Assembly (NCBI GenBank): GCA_035291905.1
Contig: DATDRF010000092.1
Location: 1-19,431, forward strand
DNA: 19,431 bases
Source: JACPLA01 sp035291905
GTDB taxonomy: Bacteria; Bacteroidota; Ignavibacteria; UBA10030
Reading direction: 5' to 3'
The notes under the pieces were generated by a model. The model saw nothing but the letters and a program-made list of their open reading frames with translations, had not been told where the DNA came from and made no database searches. Position 1 is the stretch's first letter, and every line of letters starts with the position of its first letter. The position numbers and the translations under genes are program-made. Below, one piece after another: positions 14,259 through 19,431 of this stretch.

Positions 14259-15143
14259 CTACTTCTTCTTCCAGTCTGCAACCATCTTCTCCATATCCGT
14301 TACCTGCTGGCGCTGAAAGTCGGGAAGTTGTGCTACTCTCGGGCTGATGATCTTGAGCCCTTCCTCTGCGGCCGCGATTGCTTCGGAGGTTTTCCCCTCA
14401 AGCGCAAGAAGCTCAGCTTTGGTCTTGAGGTTGAAGAAGTTCCTCTCTATCGCGAGTGAGCGGTCGACCCAGCCCATGGCTTCTTTCAAGTACATCTTGT
14501 TGTCGAGCGCCGTTCTGGCCGCTCCGTTCAGAGTCCCCCACGTGCCGACGGAGGCCTGAAGCTTGGCAAGAAGATTGAACTCTACCTTGAATGAAATCCT
14601 CACCTTTTCCCAGGCGAGAACGACGGTCGCCGATGTGTGCGACAAATCGGTGAAACTGAATGACATCCATTCCTCGTGCGGGCCGTTTTCCGGCTTCACC
14701 GTCAACCGAAGTGTGTCATATTTTGCGTCGTAGACGGTACCCCAGTTCTTCACCTCTGAATTGAATACGACGGTCCATTCATTCGTCCCCGGAATCGTCA
14801 CGAACCGATATGTCCCGGGACGGAGCTTCTTCCCTCCAATGGTAACCTCGTCGGTGAATGTGAACAGCGTCGGCTCGTTTGCCCCTGCACGCCACACCTC
14901 GCCGTAGGGAAGGAGCGCGTTGGATCCCTTCGGGCCCCAGATTGTACGTCCTTTGACTCCCGGCCGGTGGTAATAAATGTTTACTTCGCTCATGCCGACC
15001 ACTTGTGTAAGGCTTTGTCCCTGGCTGATTCGCGGGGAGCGAAGCGGCGGAAGCACCGGTGCCTGAATAACCTGAGCGAAAGCGCTCTGGCACAGCAACA
15101 TGCCAACGGCAGCGATCGCCGTGAAAAGCAGACCTCGTTTCAT
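14259..15143 (-). CDS. DUF2911 family exported protein
   Basis: A 294-residue protein with a classical signal peptide (about 1-24, ending SAFAQ). Residues about 36-185 match the DUF2911 pattern: a YHRPGVKGRTIWG segment (58-70), LLPYGEVWRAGANEPT (77-92), the IGGKKLRPGTYRFVTIPG stretch and EWTVVFN. The C-terminal part (about 200-294) is helical with an amphipathic pattern (DNKMYLKEAMGWVDRSLAI, GKTSEAIAAAEEGL) suggesting TPR-like repeats. The DUF has no established biochemical role; it is common in Bacteroidota and related groups and is expected in the periplasm. A strong AAAGGAGG sits 4 bases before the ATG. It lies 45 bases after the aminotransferase gene on the same strand, so they are probably cotranscribed, ending at the shared terminator. 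Confidence 0.9.
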   Translation of the reverse strand: MKRGLLFTAIAAVGMLLCQSAFAQVIQAPVLPPLRSPRISQGQSLTQVVGMSEVNIYYHRPGVKGRTIWGPKGSNALLPYGEVWRAGANEPTLFTFTDEVTIGGKKLRPGTYRFVTIPGTNEWTVVFNSEVKNWGTVYDAKYDTLRLTVKPENGPHEEWMSFSFTDLSHTSATVVLAWEKVRISFKVEFNLLAKLQASVGTWGTLNGAARTALDNKMYLKEAMGWVDRSLAIERNFFNLKTKAELLALEGKTSEAIAAAEEGLKIISPRVAQLPDFQRQQVTDMEKMVADWKKK

Positions 15144-15188
15144 TGTTCCTCCTTTAGGAAATGAAAATGTTGATTCTCTCAGGCCCGA

Positions 15189-16520
15189 TCAGCCCGGTAA
15201 TCCCTTTCTGGCGACGGTTTCCATCACCTCGCAGAAACGATCGAGCTCCTTGAGCGTCGTGTACACATTGGGCGTAATCCTTAGTCCTCTGAATTCTTCG
15301 TGAACAATCGGGACGACAAAGATCTTGTGACTGTTCATCAGATACGACGCGAGCGCGGAAGGATCGATTCCTTCAATCTCGACGTTGGCAATGCCGCACG
15401 ATTGCTTTGAATCGAACGAAGTGTTGAACCTGACCTTTGGGAGGTCCTTGATCTTGTTCATCCAATAGCGCGACAGATACCGCATTCTCTCTTCTTTCCT
15501 CTTTGGCCCGATTCCCTGATGAAACAGGATTGCTTCACCGATTGCCAGTCTCATCGCCGCAGAGTGTGTCCCAATCTCTTCGAATTTTCTGATATCGGTT
15601 TTCTGCCTCTTTTCCGCTGCCATGAGAGGCCAGATCTTTTCGATCTTGTCTTTCTTCACGAAGAGAAGGCCCGTTCCCTTCGGGGCAAAAAGCCATTTGT
15701 GCAGGCTTGTTCCGTAGTAGTCACATCCGAGGTCGGCATGGGTGAAATCAAAATGCGCAAATGCGTGCGCTCCGTCGACAATGACCTCAATTCCCTTCGA
15801 GCGGGCCATGTCGCAGATCTCCTTGACAGGTACGATTTGGCCTGTGATGTTGACCATATGGGAGATGAGGATGACCTTCGTGCGCGGTGTGATTGCTTTC
15901 TCAAAAGCGGCAGTGATTTCGCTCAGGTTCTTCGGCGGAATAGGGATCTTGATCATGTTGAGCTTGATCCCTTCTCTCAGTTCTCTTTGGCGGAACGTCG
16001 TCAGCATCCGCGGGTAATCCTGGGTCGTTGTGAGTATCTCATCGCCGGATTTGAGGTCCATTCCCATCTGGATGATTTCGAGTGACTCTGACGCGTTACG
16101 GGTAATCGCAATCTCTTCCTTGTCGCATCCGAAGACTTTTGCCAGTCCGGCTCTTACCGTCTCGGATTGCGGTTCCAGGATCTGCCACATCGTGTAGGCT
16201 GTCAGGTCCTCCTGCTCCCATGTATAATGCACGAAAGCCTCGGTGACGATGCGCGGAGAGGGAGAAACGCCGCCGTTGTTGAGATTTGTGATGCCGCGGG
16301 TGACAGTGAAAGAGCGTTGAATGTCGAACCAAAAATCCTCGTCCATCGCAGCCTGTTGGGGAGTGAGATGCGCCACCCGCCTGGTGGCTGCATGAAGATC
16401 TTCCAGCAACGAGGCGACTGTTGTCGAGGTGAGCGCGGCAAGGCCGACACCTTTGCCGACCATCGACATGAAATTACGCCGTGAGTATTCTTTTGAATGC
16501 GACAACAGCTGTGTATCCAT
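15189..16520 (-). CDS. Tat-exported class V aminotransferase (isopenicillin-N-epimerase-like)
   Basis: A 443-residue PLP enzyme of fold type I. The N-terminus has a twin-arginine signal, SRRNFM (residues 13-18) followed by a hydrophobic GVGLAALTSTTVASLL, so the folded holoenzyme is probably exported. The class V core shows NLNNGGVSPSP (79-89), TRNASESLEI (140-149), the PLP-pairing aspartate and stacking region VIVDGAHAF (D249, H252) and the Schiff-base lysine in GTSLHKW (K275). Relatives include isopenicillin N epimerase and cysteine desulfurase-type enzymes; there is no active-site cysteine evidence for a desulfurase, so epimerase/lyase chemistry on an amino acid or peptide is more likely. 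GGGAGG is 4 bases before the ATG. It is downstream of the GNAT gene and upstream of the DUF2911 gene. Confidence 0.9.
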   Translation of the reverse strand: MDTQLLSHSKEYSRRNFMSMVGKGVGLAALTSTTVASLLEDLHAATRRVAHLTPQQAAMDEDFWFDIQRSFTVTRGITNLNNGGVSPSPRIVTEAFVHYTWEQEDLTAYTMWQILEPQSETVRAGLAKVFGCDKEEIAITRNASESLEIIQMGMDLKSGDEILTTTQDYPRMLTTFRQRELREGIKLNMIKIPIPPKNLSEITAAFEKAITPRTKVILISHMVNITGQIVPVKEICDMARSKGIEVIVDGAHAFAHFDFTHADLGCDYYGTSLHKWLFAPKGTGLLFVKKDKIEKIWPLMAAEKRQKTDIRKFEEIGTHSAAMRLAIGEAILFHQGIGPKRKEERMRYLSRYWMNKIKDLPKVRFNTSFDSKQSCGIANVEIEGIDPSALASYLMNSHKIFVVPIVHEEFRGLRITPNVYTTLKELDRFCEVMETVARKGLPG

Positions 16521-16567
16521 AATTCCTCCCTGTGTGCCGCTTATGAAAACGTGAGTTGAAAAGTGTT

Positions 16568-17149
16568 CTAATGTTGGGGTTTTTTCCAGTCAGGTGCAAG
16601 CATCGAATACACCACAAGATCGACGTAACGGTCGTACAACCACTCTCCATTACGTGCAATCCCCTCGTTGACGAATCCGAGACGCTCGGGGATCGCACAA
16701 CTCTTCCGATTTCCGGTGGCGCACTTTATTTCAATACGGTGAAGTCCAAGGCGCGAGAAGCCGTAATTGACCATTTCGCGGCACGCCTCGGTCACAATCC
16801 CTTTTCCCTGACGGTCCGAGGCGAGCCAATAGCCGATCATGCTTGATCTGTTCATCCAGTCGAACCGATGGTACCCGATCACTCCGCTGAGCGTATCGCG
16901 ATACCAAATGCCGACAGTCATGCTCTCGTTGTGCCTGAACTGATCGCGCATGAGGCGGATGAACTGCAGACTGTCGACAACACTCTGTTGCGTGTCGAGC
17001 CATGGGAGCCATTCGCGAAGATGGGCGCGGTTGACATCGACAAGGCGAAAGAGCTCCTGCGCGTGGGATTCTTCCATCAGGTTTAACCGAATCTCAGAGG
17101 TGGGCGTAAGTGCAGCTGGAAGTGTGGGCCTTTTTGCGCGGAAGATCAT
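16568..17149 (-). CDS. GNAT family N-acetyltransferase, RimJ/RimL type
   Basis: A 193-residue cytoplasmic acetyltransferase. The RimJ/RimL pattern is clear: EIRLNLMEESHAQELFRLVD (19-38), HLREWLPWL (43-51), GYWLASDRQGKGIVTEA with the acetyl-CoA pyrophosphate loop Q114-G-K-G117, and the NRKSCAIPERLGF segment (N147, S150). This subgroup acetylates N-terminal amines of ribosomal proteins or small molecules such as amino acids, polyamines and antibiotics. The substrate is not known here. The ATG at 17149 has no strong ribosome binding site. It lies in the same direction as the hydrolase genes upstream and the aminotransferase downstream (47-base gap), but a palindrome in the upstream gap may separate it from the hydrolases. 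Confidence 0.9.
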   Translation of the reverse strand: MIFRAKRPTLPAALTPTSEIRLNLMEESHAQELFRLVDVNRAHLREWLPWLDTQQSVVDSLQFIRLMRDQFRHNESMTVGIWYRDTLSGVIGYHRFDWMNRSSMIGYWLASDRQGKGIVTEACREMVNYGFSRLGLHRIEIKCATGNRKSCAIPERLGFVNEGIARNGEWLYDRYVDLVVYSMLAPDWKKPQH

Positions 17150-17175
17150 GGCGTATGAGATTCCCGGCTTTCCAG

Positions 17176-17212
17176 GATTCCCGGAATCCGGTTGAATCGA
17201 ATTCCGGGAATC
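17176..17212. repeat. Long perfect inverted repeat between hydrolase and GNAT genes
   Basis: GATTCCCGGAAT (17176-17187) pairs perfectly with ATTCCGGGAATC (17201-17212), a 12-bp stem with a 13-base loop. A further partial copy, AGATTCCCGG, lies about 17 bases before it. No T-run follows on either strand. It may be a factor-dependent terminator of the hydrolase transcript, an operator, or a dispersed palindrome. Confidence 0.6.
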
Positions 17213-17224
17213 TCGCGTAAAATG

Positions 17225-19084
17225 CTACTCAAGTACCGGGATCGTCAGAAAAGAATTTTCTTTTGCCGACCTGTAAACCCGCTGTGTCGTTTTCCGGAAA
17301 TCTGATTCCTTCGCATGATAGATATCGGTAAACACGCCGGGATTACGATCGATCATGGGGAACCATGTACTCTGAATCTGGACCATGATTCGATGTCCCT
17401 TCTTGAATTTGTGCAGGGCCGCCTGGAGGTCGAAGGTGGTCTGCGTTACCTTTCCAGGAACATAAGGCTCGGGACGAGCGAGGCTGTCGCGGAATTTTCC
17501 CCGAAGCACATCCCCTCGTACGAGCATCTGGTATCCTCCTAATTGAACTCTGGTCGGGTTCGGCCGCGGGTTGCGTGTGGTGTCGGGGAAAACATCAATG
17601 AGCTTGACGATCCAGTCGCAGTCACTTCCCGAGGTGGATGCGCTGAGGTTAACCTTGATGAAGCCTCCGATCATAACATCTTCCTCGAGTGGTTCGGTCT
17701 GATAGACAAGGACATCGGGCCTCCGCGAAGCGAACCGCTGGTCTTCAAGCATGAAGGCGGAATTGTACCAGTGAGTGGTCTCGTTCGTATAGGGGACAGG
17801 TTTCTCCGGATCGCTCACATATTCGTCAAATCCCTCTGTGCTCGTCGGTTTGTCGAATGATAACCCGCCCTTCTCCCGCAAATAAAGGTTCTTCCGCTTC
17901 GTCCCTTTCGGCGGCCAGGCATCGAACCGCTTCCATTCGTTTGCGCCCGTCATGAATACGGTGGCTTCGGCGATGGAGGGCCGGCCGATTCCGCGCAGGT
18001 AGTACTCAAAGAAAGGAACCTCGAGCTCGTCTGCAAAGAAGGCGGAGAGGTTCGAGCCAAACTTGATGGAGCCGAGCGAATCAAGATCGTTCACACCCCA
18101 CCAGCCATGTGCCCACGGTCCCATCACGATCATGTGCGGACCGTTCGGGTTGTTTTTCTCGATCGATTCATACAGGTGCAACGCGCCGTACAGGTTCTCG
18201 GTATCGAACCAGCCGCCGACAACGAGCGTAGCCGGTTTGATATTCTTCGTGTGCGGGAGGACGTCTCTGGCCTCCCAGTAACTGTCCCACTTCCCGTGTT
18301 GCATGATCTCGTTCCAGAAGGCAACGCTGTCATGCATGTAGAGGCGGTTGGCATTCGGCAGGGGTCCAAGGTTTAGATAGAACTGGTAGCCGTCCGGGGT
18401 TCCGTGATTGAAGGGACGGAAGTCGCGGGTGGTCGGAGCGGTTCTTGGCCAGCCGAAACCTACGAAGAAGTCGAATGCGTGGGAAAGCAGAAATGCTCCA
18501 TTGTGAAAAAAATCATCTCCGGCCATCCACTTCGAGACAGGAGCCTGAGGCGATGTCGCCTTGAGCGCGGGATGGGCGTCAATCGACGCCATGGTGGAAT
18601 AGAAACCGGGGTAGGATATTCCTTTCACCCCCACCTTACCGTTGTTGTTGGGAATGTTCTTCACCAGCCAGTCGATTGTGTCGTATGTGTCGGAGGCTTC
18701 GTCGATGTCTTTGGGAGATTTCTTGTTGGGGATATAGGGACGAACATTGACAAACTCTCCTTCTGACATGAATCGGCCCCTCACATCCTGGTTGACCATG
18801 ATGTAATTGCGTTTGATATACTGACGGGCCAGGTTCGAAAGCCATCGCATGTAGTTGTCCGGTCCATAGGGGCCCACGCTGTACGGAGTGCGCGTGAGGA
18901 GAATCGGGTGCTGTTCCGTGGTATCTTTTGGCACATAGACCGACGTGAAGAGCTTAACCCCGTCCCGCATGGGGATCTGGTACTCATGTTTCGTGAAGTT
19001 CTGCCTGATGAACAGCGAATCCTGTGCTAGGGAGGTTGCGCAGAGGACTAAAACGAGCGTGATGAAGGAAAGGAAGCGTTTCAT
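17225..19084 (-). CDS. CocE/NonD family hydrolase, alpha-amino-acid ester hydrolase-like
   Basis: A 619-residue secreted alpha/beta-hydrolase with a signal peptide (about 1-20, ending SLAQ). The catalytic triad is Ser157 in GISYPG, Asp294 in GGWFDTENLYG and His326 in GPWAHGWW, with the oxyanion tyrosine probably Y68 in RTPYS. The C-terminal jelly-roll domain (about 430-619) is typical of X-Pro dipeptidyl-peptidase/CocE enzymes. Spacing to the carboxylate cluster known in alpha-amino-acid ester hydrolases fits: D191 (Ser+34) and E296 (Asp+2) are present, but the third position is Asn297 instead of Asp. The enzyme should cleave or transfer acyl groups of amino-acid esters, amides or small peptides in the periplasm. 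GGAG lies 7 bases before the ATG, 24 bases after a paralogous gene. Confidence 0.92.
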   Translation of the reverse strand: MKRFLSFITLVLVLCATSLAQDSLFIRQNFTKHEYQIPMRDGVKLFTSVYVPKDTTEQHPILLTRTPYSVGPYGPDNYMRWLSNLARQYIKRNYIMVNQDVRGRFMSEGEFVNVRPYIPNKKSPKDIDEASDTYDTIDWLVKNIPNNNGKVGVKGISYPGFYSTMASIDAHPALKATSPQAPVSKWMAGDDFFHNGAFLLSHAFDFFVGFGWPRTAPTTRDFRPFNHGTPDGYQFYLNLGPLPNANRLYMHDSVAFWNEIMQHGKWDSYWEARDVLPHTKNIKPATLVVGGWFDTENLYGALHLYESIEKNNPNGPHMIVMGPWAHGWWGVNDLDSLGSIKFGSNLSAFFADELEVPFFEYYLRGIGRPSIAEATVFMTGANEWKRFDAWPPKGTKRKNLYLREKGGLSFDKPTSTEGFDEYVSDPEKPVPYTNETTHWYNSAFMLEDQRFASRRPDVLVYQTEPLEEDVMIGGFIKVNLSASTSGSDCDWIVKLIDVFPDTTRNPRPNPTRVQLGGYQMLVRGDVLRGKFRDSLARPEPYVPGKVTQTTFDLQAALHKFKKGHRIMVQIQSTWFPMIDRNPGVFTDIYHAKESDFRKTTQRVYRSAKENSFLTIPVLE

Positions 19085-19108
19085 GAAGATCTCCGTTGAA
19101 ATTCGTGG

Positions 19109-19431
19109 CTAATTGACAACCGGAAGCTTCAGATACGACGAATGAGGCCCCGACCGGTATACCCGCTGGATGGTTTTCTGGTAATCCGAGTCCTTGGCTC
19201 TGTAGATGTCCAGGAACTTTCCGGGATTCCTGTCGACGAGAGGAAACCTCGTACTCTGAATCTGTACCATGATCCTGTGACCTTTTTTGAATCTATGGTG
19301 TTTGTCGGGAATGATGAATTCGATTTCCGTAATCTCTCCCGGCTTCATCGGCTCGGGATTTTCCAGACTCTTGCGAAACTTGCTCCTCATGACCTCGCTT
19401 CCAACGAGCATCTGGAAATGCCCCATCCGAA
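19109..19431 (-). CDS. Second CocE/NonD family hydrolase (3' end only)
   Basis: The last ~107 residues of a paralogue of the hydrolase just downstream; the gene continues past the window edge. The fragment is the end of the jelly-roll domain, and its sequence aligns along its length with the neighbour's C-terminus: FKKGHRIMVQIQST is identical in both, followed by FPLVDRNPGKF versus FPMIDRNPGVF and QRVYRS in both. The methionine at 19426 is internal, not a start. Its stop is 24 bases from the next ATG, so the pair is an operon formed by tandem duplication. Confidence 0.9.
   Translation of the reverse strand, partial: RMGHFQMLVGSEVMRSKFRKSLENPEPMKPGEITEIEFIIPDKHHRFKKGHRIMVQIQSTRFPLVDRNPGKFLDIYRAKDSDYQKTIQRVYRSGPHSSYLKLPVVN

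Overview
The window looks like a stretch of chromosome from an uncultured member of the Bacteroidota/Ignavibacteriota (FCB) side of the tree. This is inferred from gene content only: MacB-type paired permeases, a TlpA-like lipoprotein with a long N-terminal extension, a DUF2911 protein, a secreted ~820-residue PIG-L deacetylase, and a sodium:solute symporter with a large soluble insertion. Several starts have strong AGGAGG-type ribosome binding sites. That fits an Ignavibacteria/Chlorobi-like lineage better than classical Bacteroidia, which largely lack them. No rRNA, tRNA, phage, transposase or CRISPR was seen.

Layout. (1) 2-2746, plus strand: the 3' end of an ABC ATPase gene followed by two tandem MacB/FtsX permeases of identical length (409 aa each). 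(2) 2747-3320: a lone four-helix-bundle (23S rRNA intervening-sequence protein type) gene bordered by short AATTCGAAATCC-type repeats, with an inverted copy on its far side. (3) 3321-8478, minus strand: a four-TM membrane protein, a TlpA-like lipoprotein, an aldehyde dehydrogenase whose start abuts the lipoprotein stop and, after a repeat-filled spacer, a 569-aa Rossmann-fold protein. (4) 8541-9493, minus: a secreted CsgG-domain protein with its own hairpin terminator. (5) 9494-14185, plus: a 353-bp divergent intergenic region, then a tight three-gene operon of PIG-L deacetylase, a 53-aa single-TM protein and a sodium:solute symporter, joined by two stop/start overlaps. A shared hairpin terminator separates it from (6). 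(6) 14259-19431, minus: a DUF2911 protein, a Tat-exported class V aminotransferase, a GNAT acetyltransferase, an alpha-amino-acid ester hydrolase-like enzyme, and the 3' end of a second paralogous hydrolase that runs off the window.

Much of the encoded protein is exported or membrane bound. The most coherent unit is deacetylase - small TM protein - symporter, which I read as an extracytoplasmic deacylation plus Na+-driven uptake module. The small protein is the best candidate for something poorly described. The rest is mostly ordinary metabolic and envelope gene content.
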